A program made the translations under genes and the position numbers. A stretch of DNA of 64,000 nt from an uncultured Clostridia bacterium (lineage in GTDB: Bacteria; Bacillota; Clostridia; Oscillospirales; Acutalibacteraceae): positions 1 through 64,000 of the forward strand of contig CANQXE010000002.1 in NCBI GenBank assembly GCA_947627725.1, in the 5' to 3' direction. This document shows positions 1-8,191 of this stretch, in pieces. Under the pieces are notes generated by a model. It ran no database searches and had not been told where the DNA came from. It saw nothing but the letters and a program-made list of their open reading frames with translations. How positions within the stretch are numbered: the first letter of the stretch is position 1; the number at the start of each line of letters is the position of its first letter.

Positions 1-35
1 GTTTTTATTTCATTATTTCCATTCTTTTTTATCAT
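1..35 (-). CDS. Start of an unidentified minus-strand gene, cut by the window edge
   Basis: Only the first 11 codons (MIKKNGNNEIK) lie in the window, so the product cannot be named. The start is well supported: an AGGAGG ribosome binding site lies nine bases upstream (45-50 on the complement), and further up is a near-consensus promoter at 84-112. The hydrophilic lysine/asparagine-rich beginning has no signal peptide features so far. The rest of the gene lies beyond base 1. Confidence 0.55.
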   Translation of the reverse strand, partial: MIKKNGNNEIK

Positions 36-83
36 TACTTTTAACCTCCTGTATTTTAGTAACGCGGATGCCAAACCATTTCT

Positions 84-112
84 ATTATACTTGGAGGTTA
101 TTTTTTCGCCAA
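84..112 (-). promoter_or_regulatory. Sigma-A-type promoter for the gene at the left edge
   Basis: On the complement, TTGGCG (107-112) and TATAAT (84-89) are separated by exactly 17 bases. Transcription would start near 77 and give a leader of about 40 bases before the ATG at 35. Confidence 0.6.
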
Positions 113-167
113 TACTCTCGCCTTGCTGCAGCTCGGCGGTTTTATTTTTACTAAAGCGTTCTATTCC

Positions 168-186
168 CCCCCGGTAAAACCGGGGG
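168..186. repeat. Perfect GC-rich hairpin
   Basis: CCCCCGGT and ACCGGGGG form a perfect 8-bp stem around an AAA loop, in an otherwise A+T-rich gap. Such compact hairpins occur at the ends of IS200/IS605-type elements and in small RNAs, but no transposase remains here, so its origin is open. Confidence 0.5.
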
Positions 187-213
187 TTATCACGCAAGTA
201 GCTAGACAAGTTA

Positions 214-247
214 AGCACCTTGCAGTTTACTGCAGGGTGCTGTTTTT
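214..247 (+). terminator. Rho-independent terminator-like hairpin
   Basis: AGCACCTTGCAG pairs with CTGCAGGGTGCT (one wobble pair) and is followed by GTTTTT. It reads as a + strand terminator, yet no convincing + strand gene precedes it, so it may end a short untranslated RNA covering roughly 100-247. The rest of the 36-322 gap holds only the promoter at 84-112 and the hairpin at 168-186. Confidence 0.5.
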
Positions 248-322
248 GTTCTTTATATAATGTTAATCAAAATTAATTTTTATATAAACTTTCTAAGTTT
301 CTTAAAAAATCTGTGTCTTAAT

Positions 323-508
323 CTACATATTAAAAGTTCCTTCCGAAAGACTGTTGACCAGGCTGCGCATTTCTTCTTTAGAATGTACACTATGTGTTTT
401 ATTTATTATATCCGCTTTTTCTGTTTCGGACATTGCCTGAAACCTCTTCATAGCGGGCTCATTCTGTGCCAGATTCATAACAAAGCTGAGCGGTAAGTCA
501 TTTGCCAT
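323..508 (-). CDS. Small conserved hypothetical protein (61 aa)
   Basis: A 61-residue soluble, charged protein with no membrane segment or signal peptide. It has the pattern I associate with small uncharacterised clostridial proteins: a short hydrophobic N-terminus, then NEPAMKRF and a repeated S/E-rich helix (SETEKADIINKTH). The start is backed by a GAGGTG ribosome binding site seven bases upstream on the complement. An overlapping + strand frame has no such signal. I recognise no function. It stands alone, pointing away from the gene at 635. Confidence 0.6.
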   Translation of the reverse strand: MANDLPLSFVMNLAQNEPAMKRFQAMSETEKADIINKTHSVHSKEEMRSLVNSLSEGTFNM

Positions 509-634
509 CGTAATTTCACCTCGGTATAAGTATTTCCTGAATTCAAATATTAATTAGAATGACAAAGAATTACCATTTTTTACATAAATTATAATCATTT
601 TAATAAGCGTGATAATATATTTAGGTGGAATTAA

Positions 635-841
635 ATGTACTCGTATCACAACACAATCAAAAAAAGAATAAAAAACGGCGAGTTGATAGGCTATGAGTAT
701 GTAGAGAATTACAAAAATATCGGTGAGTGTTTACTGCTGTTTTTTAACTCTCCTCCGTTTGAAAGACCTATAAGACCTTATAAATATTGTGAATATTATG
801 AAATTCTTGAGCGGTGGAATAAAATAAACAATGAAAAATAA
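635..841 (+). CDS. Small hypothetical protein (68 aa)
   Basis: A 68-residue protein rich in aromatic and charged residues (many Tyr, Lys, Glu), without membrane segments. An AGGTGG ribosome binding site lies six bases before the ATG, which favours real translation. The composition (IKKRIKNGELIGYEYVENY) looks like a small globular alpha/beta protein of the kind often annotated as hypothetical in gut Clostridia. No catalytic motif is visible. The gap to the DUF305 gene is 117 bases, so the two may or may not be co-transcribed. Function unknown. Confidence 0.6.
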   Translation: MYSYHNTIKKRIKNGELIGYEYVENYKNIGECLLLFFNSPPFERPIRPYKYCEYYEILERWNKINNEK

Positions 842-958
842 AAGTCGTTCTACGCCTGATTTATAGAGTCTGCCATGCGTATGTCAGCTTTCTTTCTATT
901 ATGTAATATTCTATCTCGGCTTTCCGCCGAATATATTTTAACAAAGGCGGGATGAAAT

Positions 959-1531
959 ATGAATAATTGCGGCGCTGATAAAAGCGTAAGAAATTATCTG
1001 AATACTTATTACAGTATTCTGAATAATATGATTCGTAAAATGACAGGAGCAGGGCTTACGTGCAGTATATCTCACAATTTTATTGTGCAGATGCTGCCGC
1101 ATCACAGAGCGGCTATTGAGATGTCAAACAATATTCTGAAGTACACGTGTGATGAAACGCTTTGTGATATCGCACAGCAGATTATTAAAGAGCAGACGGA
1201 GAGTATTGACAATATGCTCAGCATAAAATGTGAGTGCAGCGAGCATAGAAATTCAAATCGGGATTTATGCGTTTATCAGTGCAAGATGAACAGTATTATG
1301 CAGAATATGTTTTTAAAAATGCAGTGTGCCAAATCAACAAACAGTATCGACTGCAACTTTCTGCGAGAGATGATTCCGCATCATATGGGCGCGGTAGAAA
1401 TGGCGCAGAATGCTCTTAAATTTAATATATGCTCGGGACTTAATCCCATTTTAAAAGCTATTATAGAAAATCAGAAAAAGGGGATTGAGCGTATGCAGAA
1501 GCTTATGAAGGCACTGGATTGTGAATGTTAA
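959..1531 (+). CDS. DUF305 family protein, cysteine-rich
   Basis: It matches the DUF305 four-helix fold: two histidine-pair motifs, PHHRAAIEM near residue 46 and PHHMGAVEM near residue 140, each followed by a helix, suggest an internal duplication. Unlike many DUF305 proteins it has no signal peptide or membrane anchor. It has about 13 cysteines in 190 residues, including CEC motifs near the middle and at the C-terminus (ALDCEC). Family members are often linked to metal handling; here histidine plus cysteine clusters make metal binding plausible but unproven. The ribosome binding site GGCGGGATG precedes the ATG. It appears monocistronic. The 153-base gap after it holds the symporter promoter and no clear terminator. 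Confidence 0.8.
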   Translation: MNNCGADKSVRNYLNTYYSILNNMIRKMTGAGLTCSISHNFIVQMLPHHRAAIEMSNNILKYTCDETLCDIAQQIIKEQTESIDNMLSIKCECSEHRNSNRDLCVYQCKMNSIMQNMFLKMQCAKSTNSIDCNFLREMIPHHMGAVEMAQNALKFNICSGLNPILKAIIENQKKGIERMQKLMKALDCEC

Positions 1532-1619
1532 AGTCAACGGCAAACCGAAAATAAATTTCCCGAATATCCCGGCATAACATACTATATATGCAATTTTAAT
1601 AAAAATTTAATCTTTATAC

Positions 1620-1648
1620 TTGTATTTTTAGTAGAAAATTGTTATTAT
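1620..1648 (+). promoter_or_regulatory. Promoter of the GPH symporter gene
   Basis: TTGTAT (1620-1625), 17 bases, TATTAT (1643-1648). It lies about 36 bases before the start codon, with an AAGGAGAG ribosome binding site in between. Confidence 0.45.
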
Positions 1649-1684
1649 ATTATAGTTGAATAAGTTATGTAAGGAGAGAATGAA

Positions 1685-3241
1685 ATGGGAGAAAAATCAC
1701 GTACATATACCGGCAGAGAGCTTCGAGGATATATTGTGGGAATGTTCGGTCAGAATTTAATCTACAATATTGTCGCGACAGGTCTTTATTTCTATTTTCA
1801 GAATGTTATCTGCCTTCCCGCTATGGCGCTTGGCTGGATTATGACGATTGCAAGAATATGGGATGCCATTAATGACCCTATGATGGGAACAATTGTTGAT
1901 AAAACAAGAACGAAGTGGGGCAAGTGCAGACCTTATCTTATTATATTTCCGGCTATAATCGGCTTGGTAACTATTTTAACTTTCTTAAACGGAAACTATG
2001 CGCAGGCAGATACTACAACCCAAAAAGTAATGATTGTCGCCTGGGCGGCAATTTCATATATCGCGTGGGGTATGGTATTTACCGTTTGTGATATTCCTCT
2101 TTGGGGTATTACCTCACTTATGACCGAGGACGAAAATGACAGAAGCAAGATTCTCGGTCTTGCCCGTATTGCCGCAGGTGTCGGAGGTATAGGCGTTCTT
2201 ATCGTACAGATTGCGCAGGCTGTAGGTAAAATGTTTAAAGATAATGGTATGGAAGCAACAAAAGCCTCGCAGTACGGCTTTATCGTAACTGCCGCTATAA
2301 TGACAGTTTTTGCATCAATTCTTTTTGAATGCGCAGGTATTTTCACAAGAGAACGGGTTGAGCAGTCGGAAAAGCGTTACGGCTTTAAGGAAAATTTCCG
2401 GATTATGTTCAAGAACAAGCCGTTCAGACAAATCCTTATTTCAGGCATTTTGAGAAGTCCCATCCAGCTCCTTATGATTGTCGCTATGACGCTTGTAACA
2501 TATTACTACGCTAACGGAAACATTATGAATATTCTTATGTATGATGATAAAGGAGCCGTTACGGGTATTAATGTTAAAATTTTAATCGGTCTCGGCTGTG
2601 TTGCGGCAGGTCTTTTTGTAGGTCAGTTTGTTGCGATGGGTATAACTCCTGTTATAATAAAAAAGCTTGAGAAAAAGACGCTTTATAATTTCTATTCTGT
2701 TGCGGGCGCTGTTCCGTTTGTATTAATCTATGTTTTCTACAAGGTGTCAGGCGGTGATCTTACAACTACTTTCTGGTCAATCATTATAGGCGTTTGTATG
2801 TTATTTGCCAGCGCGTCTTTCGGCGGTATAAATGTACTTCAGTCCGTAATGATTGCAGACTGCGTTGACTATGAGGAATATACAAACGGTGTTCGTACAG
2901 ACGGCGTATTTTTCTCGGGTCAGAGTTTTATTACAAAGCTCTCAGCAGGTATTGCGACTATACTTTCATCAGCCGTTTATTCAGTAGTAGGTTACAGCGG
3001 AGCCAATGTTGATAAGCTGAATAAGGCTATTGAAAAGGGCGCAAGCTTTTTGACCTATGACGGCGGCTCCGGTGCCGGTAAGTATGCCGCTACAATGTTT
3101 TTCCTCATTTCAATTCCTCCTGCGATAGGTATGTTGCTTTCTGCACTTCCAACATTAAAGTATGCTCTTTCCGATAAGGAGCACGCGAGAATACTCGGCG
3201 AGCTTGTCGAAAAAAGAGCGAAGGAAAATGAGGTTAAGTAA
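1685..3241 (+). CDS. GPH-family sugar:cation symporter (MFS)
   Basis: A 12-helix major facilitator protein of the glycoside-pentoside-hexuronide:cation symporter group (MelB/XynP type), which takes up sugars or glycosides with Na+ or H+. The family hallmark is in the helix 2 region: RIWDAINDPMMG followed by DKTRTKWGKCRPY (residues about 58-83). A second signature near residues 395-420 (ADCVDYEEYTNGVRTDG) is also typical. At 518 residues it is slightly longer than MelB because of a loop near residues 280-295. The ATG is preceded by AAGGAGAG. The gene is monocistronic, with its own promoter and two hairpins downstream. No glycosidase or regulator adjoins it, so the substrate cannot be named; the GH38 and GH4 enzymes elsewhere in the window show that the cell handles glycosides. 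Confidence 0.9.
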   Translation: MGEKSRTYTGRELRGYIVGMFGQNLIYNIVATGLYFYFQNVICLPAMALGWIMTIARIWDAINDPMMGTIVDKTRTKWGKCRPYLIIFPAIIGLVTILTFLNGNYAQADTTTQKVMIVAWAAISYIAWGMVFTVCDIPLWGITSLMTEDENDRSKILGLARIAAGVGGIGVLIVQIAQAVGKMFKDNGMEATKASQYGFIVTAAIMTVFASILFECAGIFTRERVEQSEKRYGFKENFRIMFKNKPFRQILISGILRSPIQLLMIVAMTLVTYYYANGNIMNILMYDDKGAVTGINVKILIGLGCVAAGLFVGQFVAMGITPVIIKKLEKKTLYNFYSVAGAVPFVLIYVFYKVSGGDLTTTFWSIIIGVCMLFASASFGGINVLQSVMIADCVDYEEYTNGVRTDGVFFSGQSFITKLSAGIATILSSAVYSVVGYSGANVDKLNKAIEKGASFLTYDGGSGAGKYAATMFFLISIPPAIGMLLSALPTLKYALSDKEHARILGELVEKRAKENEVK

Positions 3242-3295
3242 TAAATATAACTGACGGTTGAACAGACGGTTTGCACAGGTCTTAAAAGAGTTGTC

Positions 3296-3322
3296 TGCCG
3301 GCTTGCCGAATGAAAGCCGGCA
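3296..3322 (+). terminator. Hairpin after the symporter gene
   Basis: TGCCGGCTT pairs perfectly with AAGCCGGCA around a 9-base loop. The following run is CACTTAATTT, not a strong T-tract, so it may act together with the stronger terminator 30 bases on. Confidence 0.45.
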
Positions 3323-3350
3323 CTTAATTTAATATTGTATTTTTTTCAAT

Positions 3351-3387
3351 GGGTTGTCTCACAGGAGTGAGACAGCCCGTTTTTTTT
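3351..3387 (+). terminator. Strong rho-independent terminator
   Basis: A 12-bp stem (GGGTTGTCTCAC / GTGAGACAGCCC, one wobble) with an AGGA loop is followed by GTTTTTTTT. The GTGAGACAG arm recurs in the terminator at 46469-46504. Confidence 0.85.
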
Positions 3388-3422
3388 GTATTTGTCTAAA
3401 TTTATCAAATTTTTTTAGAATA

Positions 3423-3451
3423 TTGAAAAATAATTGTTTATATGTTATATT
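3423..3451 (+). promoter_or_regulatory. Promoter of the secreted LRR protein gene
   Basis: TTGAAA (3423-3428), 17-base spacer, TATATT (3446-3451). An exceptionally G-rich ribosome binding site (GGGGGG) sits just before the ATG. Confidence 0.45.
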
Positions 3452-3481
3452 TAGTCTGGAGGATAATTCAGGGGGGATTTT

Positions 3482-5962
3482 ATGAAACGCAGGCTGACAT
3501 CAATGATTTTGGCTTTTGCTATTCTTGTAAGCGCTCTTTTTTGTTTTAATATTTCTATGGTTCTGGGCGCCACCAGCGGAAATTGCGGTGCAAACGGCAG
3601 TATTTTTCAGACAGGGAGCAACGCTAAATTCAATTATGATGATAAAACGAAAACTCTTACCATTACGGGCAGCGGTGATACTAAGGATTATGGTGATACA
3701 GCACTTAACAGACCGCCGTGGTATGACTATAAAGCTGAAATTGAATCTGTAGTTATTGATGAGGGTATTGTAACTTTAGGCACACTTAGCTTCTACGGCT
3801 GTACTGCTCTAAAAACGGTTAAGTTTCCAAGTACACTTACAACTATTTCGGGAGGTACGCTTAACTACGGAGCATTCAGAGAGTGTACCTTACTTGATAA
3901 AATTACTCTTCCTCAAAATATTACTGCGATAGAGCCTATGGCATTCAGAGGATGCAGCTCGTTAAGAAGCATAACCTTCCCTGATTCTCTTACGACTCTC
4001 GGTGAAGGTGCCTTTATGGAGTGTACTAATCTGGAGACAGTAAAATACGGCACGGGATTAACCTCAACCGGTACTCGTATGTTTTATGATTCAGGGGTAA
4101 GAAATGTTATTTTTTCATCAACTATAACGTCAATTGATTCCTATTCATTTTTTAACTGTAAGCTGACGAGTATTGAATTACCTCAGGAAATTACAAGCGT
4201 AGGTACGCGTGCATTTGCAAACTGTACTTTTCTGTCTTCTGTTACGGTCAACAATCCCAACACTACCTTTGAAGGACTTATTGAGGATGATCCGTTTAAC
4301 GGCTCAAATCAGCAAATAACATTTTACGGTCATAAGGGTTCCACGACAGAGACATATGTTATTGACCACCCGAATAATGATTATGTATTTGTTTCAATTG
4401 ACCCGTGTGACCACGTATCAACGCATGAGGAGATAACTCAGGAGCCGACCTGTACAGACAGCGGAACGTCAACACAGGTTTGTGACGAATGCGGTTTTGT
4501 TGTTTCAACATCGGAGATTCCCGCGAAAGGTCATAATTGGGAAATTTCCGAATCTTATGATGAAACCGAGAGCGACGGTCATATCTACAACTCATACTTA
4601 TGTTCAAATTGTCAGGAGACAAAGGAAGAAATAGAGCATATCGCATTTGTAGAGGGATTTTACGATTTTACAACCACATCAACCTGCACAACTCCGGGTA
4701 TTGATACATATACGTGTAAGGTTGAGGGCTGCGGAAAGGTTGAGCGTAAACTGGCTTTGACGGTTCATCATACTGTTGAAAAATATGATGTTAAGGTTGA
4801 GCCTAACTGTACGCAGGCGGGCAGTGAAGAGGGTTACTGCAGCGTATGCGGTAATATGGTGACAAGGGAGATTGCCCCGCTCGGTCATCAAAATCAGCTT
4901 ACTGATACTCTTGACAATACGCTTGAGGACGGTCATACATATGAGATTTATACCTGCTCGGTTTGCGAAGAGGAAACAATTACCTCCGAGCATATTGAAT
5001 GGGTTGAGGGCTATTATACATCTGCGGTTCTTTTTAATCCGACATGTACGATAGACGGTTTACAAAGAGATACCTGCACAATATGCTCGCAGACAAGAAC
5101 TGTTACTATTCCCGCTAACGGTCAGCACGACTGGTATGAAACCGCAAGGACTGAGCCTAACTGTACTGCGGTGGGCAAGATATACTATGCCTGCCATAAT
5201 TGTAATTTAACCAAAAGCGAAAATATTGAGGCATTAGGACATGATTACGTACTTGTTGAGGAAAGTACTGTACCGCCTACCTGCACTGAGGCAGGATATA
5301 ATACATGGAAATGCAACAGATGCGGTTCGTCATCAAGAGATGTTGTGAACGCGACAGGTCACACGGTTGACGAGCTGAATTATTCCGTTATCTCGGATCC
5401 TGATTGTGAGAATGACGGAAAGGCTGTTTCCGTTTGCAAAACCTGTGGTACGGAATTTGAAATTACTCTTGATGCGCTCGGACACAATTATGAAGATGTT
5501 TTAACACCTATCCCCGATAAACCGGGACACAGTATGGCTACTCCTACCTGTACGCGCTGCAGAAATGTGCAAAGCGCGAGAACACAGCACGATGAGTGGC
5601 TTGAAGGAAACTATACTACGGAGATCGTTACGCAGGGAAGCTGTGTTATACCGAGAGTTACTCGTGATACATGCAGCCTTTGCGGTGAATCAAGGACAAA
5701 CACTGTTCCCGCGCCCGGTCATAAATATAAATATACAGGTTTTAATGACAGCGGAAGATTAAGCTATACCTGCGATACCTGTAATGAAATTTATACCGCA
5801 AGCATATCGGGCGCTCTTGCTCTTTGGAATACCAGATATATCAATACTTCTCCTTATGATACCGCAACAGGATATATTTTTGAATTGACGGGAGACGGCA
5901 TAATTAACGCAAAGGATTACAGTGTTCTTGTAAGATTAAATAAAACAGACGAACAACCATAA
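3482..5962 (+). CDS. Secreted BspA-like leucine-rich-repeat protein with cysteine-rich repeats
   Basis: An 826-residue exported protein. Residues 1-30 form a Sec signal peptide (KRR, hydrophobic core, cleavage near VLGA). Residues about 65-285 carry BspA-type (LRR_5) repeats with the usual AF..C..L..I..P pattern, a fold linked to adhesion and surface binding. Residues about 310-770 hold eight copies of a cysteine module, roughly PTCT..G....C..CG....I.A.GH, interrupted by three shorter modules ending in EH..WVEGYY. The C-terminus (GDGIINAKDYSVLVRL) looks like one half of a type I dockerin; I do not see the other half. No LPXTG motif or lipobox is visible, so it is either freely secreted or held by the C-terminal module. 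The gene is monocistronic with its own promoter and terminator. Substrate or partner unknown. Confidence 0.85.
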   Translation: MKRRLTSMILAFAILVSALFCFNISMVLGATSGNCGANGSIFQTGSNAKFNYDDKTKTLTITGSGDTKDYGDTALNRPPWYDYKAEIESVVIDEGIVTLGTLSFYGCTALKTVKFPSTLTTISGGTLNYGAFRECTLLDKITLPQNITAIEPMAFRGCSSLRSITFPDSLTTLGEGAFMECTNLETVKYGTGLTSTGTRMFYDSGVRNVIFSSTITSIDSYSFFNCKLTSIELPQEITSVGTRAFANCTFLSSVTVNNPNTTFEGLIEDDPFNGSNQQITFYGHKGSTTETYVIDHPNNDYVFVSIDPCDHVSTHEEITQEPTCTDSGTSTQVCDECGFVVSTSEIPAKGHNWEISESYDETESDGHIYNSYLCSNCQETKEEIEHIAFVEGFYDFTTTSTCTTPGIDTYTCKVEGCGKVERKLALTVHHTVEKYDVKVEPNCTQAGSEEGYCSVCGNMVTREIAPLGHQNQLTDTLDNTLEDGHTYEIYTCSVCEEETITSEHIEWVEGYYTSAVLFNPTCTIDGLQRDTCTICSQTRTVTIPANGQHDWYETARTEPNCTAVGKIYYACHNCNLTKSENIEALGHDYVLVEESTVPPTCTEAGYNTWKCNRCGSSSRDVVNATGHTVDELNYSVISDPDCENDGKAVSVCKTCGTEFEITLDALGHNYEDVLTPIPDKPGHSMATPTCTRCRNVQSARTQHDEWLEGNYTTEIVTQGSCVIPRVTRDTCSLCGESRTNTVPAPGHKYKYTGFNDSGRLSYTCDTCNEIYTASISGALALWNTRYINTSPYDTATGYIFELTGDGIINAKDYSVLVRLNKTDEQP

Positions 5963-5968
5963 TGAAAT

Positions 5969-6034
5969 AACAGGCAGATTGCTTTGGTACGATTTAATCT
6001 CGTACTAAGCGGTCCGCCTGTTGTATTATTTTTG
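5969..6034 (+). terminator. Branched terminator after the LRR gene
   Basis: The outer stem AACAGGC/GCCTGTT encloses GCTT/AAGC and GTACGA/TCGTAC pairs, and is followed by a T-rich run (GTATTATTTTT). Confidence 0.7.
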
Positions 6035-6072
6035 AAAAACTGTAAAATAATATTTAATTTTTAAAGTAGCTA

Positions 6073-6101
6073 TTTACTTTAAGAATAATTTATATTATTA
6101 T
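6073..6101 (+). promoter_or_regulatory. Promoter of the pyrH-polC cluster
   Basis: TTTACT (6073-6078), 17 bases, TATTAT (6096-6101). Its -10 box ends just before an upstream in-frame ATG at 6104, which argues that translation begins at 6131. Confidence 0.45.
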
Positions 6102-6130
6102 ATATGAAAGAAAAAATGTTGGAGGTTTAT

Positions 6131-6838
6131 ATGAGTATTGCGTATAAGAGAATTTTGTTAAAGCTCAGTGGTGAAGTACTTGCGGGAGATAAGGCAACAG
6201 GTATAGATTCTGATACTGTTATTAAAATCTGTAAATCTATAAAACAGGTCGCTGACTTGGGTGTTGAGGTCGGTATCGTTGTCGGCGGAGGAAATTTCTG
6301 GCGAGGCAGAACAAGCGAGCATATGGACAGAACGAGAGCCGACCATATCGGAATGCTTGCAACGGCAATGAATTCGCTTGCGCTTTGTGATGCTCTTGAA
6401 CAGCTCGGCGCGGTTGTCAGAGTTCAGACAGCCATTGAAATGCGCCAGATTGCCGAGCCGTATATCCGCAATAAGGCTATCCGCCATTTTGAGAAGGGCA
6501 GAATTGTTATTTTCGGCTGCGGAACGGGTTCACCGTTTTTCTCAACGGATACAGCCGCCGCTCTCAGAGCGGTTGAAATAAATGCGGACGTGCTGCTTAA
6601 GGCAACTAATGTCGACGGCGTTTATGACAAAGACCCCAACAAGTATGATGACGCTGTCAAATTTGACGAGGTAACATTCAGAGAAGTACTCGCGCGCGAT
6701 ATAAAAGTTATGGATTCAACCGCCTTTTCACTCTGCAAGGATAATGATTTGTCCATTCTTGTATTTGATTTGACAGATCCTGAAAATGTCGTCAGAGCGG
6801 TACAGGGCAAATCTATCGGAACATTGGTTAATAATTAA
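6131..6838 (+). CDS. pyrH: UMP kinase
   Basis: Phosphorylates UMP to UDP with ATP, the step after the de novo UMP pathway encoded at 48.9-58.8 kb. It is an amino-acid-kinase-fold protein of 235 residues, the usual length. Visible motifs are KLSGEVLAG at the N-terminus, the glycine-rich [11 protein letters not shown], and [10 protein letters not shown] and [13 protein letters not shown] in the nucleotide-binding half. I start it at 6131 because TGGAGG lies five bases upstream; a start at 6104 would lie at the expected transcription start. It is first in the conserved block with frr, which follows after 14 bases. The usual neighbours rpsB and tsf are absent; the LRR gene occupies that side. Confidence 0.97.
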   Translation: MSIAYKRILLKLSGEVLAGDKATGIDSDTVIKICKSIKQVADLGVEVGIVVGGGNFWRGRTSEHMDRTRADHIGMLATAMNSLALCDALEQLGAVVRVQTAIEMRQIAEPYIRNKAIRHFEKGRIVIFGCGTGSPFFSTDTAAALRAVEINADVLLKATNVDGVYDKDPNKYDDAVKFDEVTFREVLARDIKVMDSTAFSLCKDNDLSILVFDLTDPENVVRAVQGKSIGTLVNN

Positions 6839-6852
6839 GAGAGGTAATTTTT

Positions 6853-7407
6853 ATGGAAACAGTTTACGCAAAAACAAAAGAAAAGATGGAAAAATGTCTT
6901 AAATCTCTTGAAAGAGATTTTTCATCAATCAGAGCGGGCAGAGCTAATCCGTCTGTGCTTGACAGAGTAATGGTTGATTATTACGGAGTGCCTACACCTG
7001 TTAATCAGATGGCAGCTGTAAGTGTTCCTGAGGCAAGGCTTCTTGTTATTCAGCCATGGGACGCATCTACTCTCAAGGATATTGAAAAGGCAATCAATGT
7101 TTCGGATATAGGAATTAATCCTCAGAACGACGGCAAGGTAATAAGACTTTCCTTCCCTCAGCTTACTGAGGAGCACCGTAAAAATCTTCAGAAGGATATT
7201 GCCAAGCGCGGCGAGGAAGCAAAGGTAGCTATTCGTAATGTACGCCGTGATTCAATGGACGATATTAAGAAACTCAAAAAGAATAATGAAATTACCGAGG
7301 ACGACCAGAAGGACGGAGAAAAAAAGCTTCAGGATATAACAGACGATTATATCAAACAGGCTGAAGCCATCACAAAGAAAAAGGAAGAGGAAATTCTCTC
7401 TCTGTAA
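6853..7407 (+). CDS. frr: Ribosome recycling factor
   Basis: Splits post-termination ribosomes together with EF-G. At 184 residues it has the family's standard length. The conserved helices are clear: SIRAGRANPSVLD near residues 26-38, VPEARLLVIQPWD near residues 58-70, and the C-terminal helix with RNVRRDSMDDIKKLKK. GAGAGG precedes the ATG. It lies directly downstream of pyrH as in most bacteria. A perfect hairpin without a T-run separates it from uppS. Confidence 0.98.
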   Translation: METVYAKTKEKMEKCLKSLERDFSSIRAGRANPSVLDRVMVDYYGVPTPVNQMAAVSVPEARLLVIQPWDASTLKDIEKAINVSDIGINPQNDGKVIRLSFPQLTEEHRKNLQKDIAKRGEEAKVAIRNVRRDSMDDIKKLKKNNEITEDDQKDGEKKLQDITDDYIKQAEAITKKKEEEILSL

Positions 7408-7422
7408 TTTTTGAATACTCTG

Positions 7423-7445
7423 AGGGCGACTTCAACGGTCGCCCT
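7423..7445 (+). promoter_or_regulatory. Intercistronic hairpin between frr and uppS
   Basis: AGGGCGAC and GTCGCCCT form a perfect 8-bp stem with a 7-base loop, 12 bases before the uppS ribosome binding site. With no T-tract it is unlikely to terminate efficiently; it may stabilise or process the mRNA. Confidence 0.4.
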
Positions 7446-7472
7446 ATAACTGTATTAAGGAGGACCTGTAAT

Positions 7473-8189
7473 TTGGCGCTGTTTTCAAAAAAAGATGAGA
7501 AAAGTACACAATTTTCCATATTGCCAAAGCATATCGGCATTATTATGGACGGTAACGGCAGATGGGCAAAAAAGCGCGCGCTTCCGCGTTCCGCAGGACA
7601 TAAGGCGGGTGCAAATGTTTTTCGCACAATCAGTAAGGAGTGCGAAAGGCTCGGCATAGAATATGTGACCTTTTATGCTTTTTCCACGGAGAACTGGAAA
7701 AGGCCCAAGGAAGAGGTTGACGCTCTTATGAGCCTGTTTATGGACTATCTGCTTGAGGCTAAGAGCGATATGACGCAAGCCGGAAACAGCAGGATAAAAT
7801 TTATCGGCGAGCGTGAGGGAATATCAAATGAACTTCTTGAGCTTATGGACGAGGCTGAAGAAGAAACCGCGTCACATACGGGAACAACTGTTTACCTCGC
7901 CATCAATTACGGCGGGCGTCAGGAAATTGTTTCTGCCGTGAACAAGCTGATTGCACAGGGTAAAACAGATATAACCGAAGATGATATTTCACAAAGTATT
8001 TATACCGTACCTGATTGTGATTTGATTATCAGACCAAGCGGAGAGCAGCGGCTTTCAAACTTTCTGCTCTGGCAGGCGGCATACAGCGAATTCTGGTACA
8101 GCGATGTGCTGTGGCCTGATTTCAAAGCTGAGGATTTACATTCCGCGCTGCGTGAATTTGAGAAAAGAAATCGTCGGTTCGGAGGATAA
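7473..8189 (+). CDS. uppS: Isoprenyl (undecaprenyl) diphosphate synthase
   Basis: A cis-prenyltransferase that makes the C55 lipid carrier precursor for cell wall synthesis. Length 238. The signature HIGIIMDGNGRWAKKR (catalytic Asp in MDGNGRW) and the IIRPSGEQRLSNFLLWQ segment are intact; the common RTSGE reads RPSGE here. The start is TTG at 7473, nine bases after a perfect AGGAGG. The gene is followed after two bases by cdsA, whose product supplies CDP-diacylglycerol, so lipid carrier and phospholipid steps are co-expressed. Confidence 0.96.
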   Translation: MALFSKKDEKSTQFSILPKHIGIIMDGNGRWAKKRALPRSAGHKAGANVFRTISKECERLGIEYVTFYAFSTENWKRPKEEVDALMSLFMDYLLEAKSDMTQAGNSRIKFIGEREGISNELLELMDEAEEETASHTGTTVYLAINYGGRQEIVSAVNKLIAQGKTDITEDDISQSIYTVPDCDLIIRPSGEQRLSNFLLWQAAYSEFWYSDVLWPDFKAEDLHSALREFEKRNRRFGG

Positions 8190-8191
8190 TT

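Noticed and set aside
63-260. A short frame through the hairpin element on the + strand
   Set aside because: Its codons run straight through two strong hairpins and a terminator, with no good start codon and ribosome binding site; more likely non-coding.
260-496. A + strand reading frame of 78 codons overlapping the small minus-strand gene
   Set aside because: It has no ribosome binding site, its composition is that of a random A+T-rich frame, and the opposite-strand gene at 323-508 has a good GAGGTG site and protein-like sequence.
6104-6130. Upstream start codon for pyrH
   Set aside because: It sits at the predicted transcription start, without a ribosome binding site, whereas ATG 6131 has TGGAGG.
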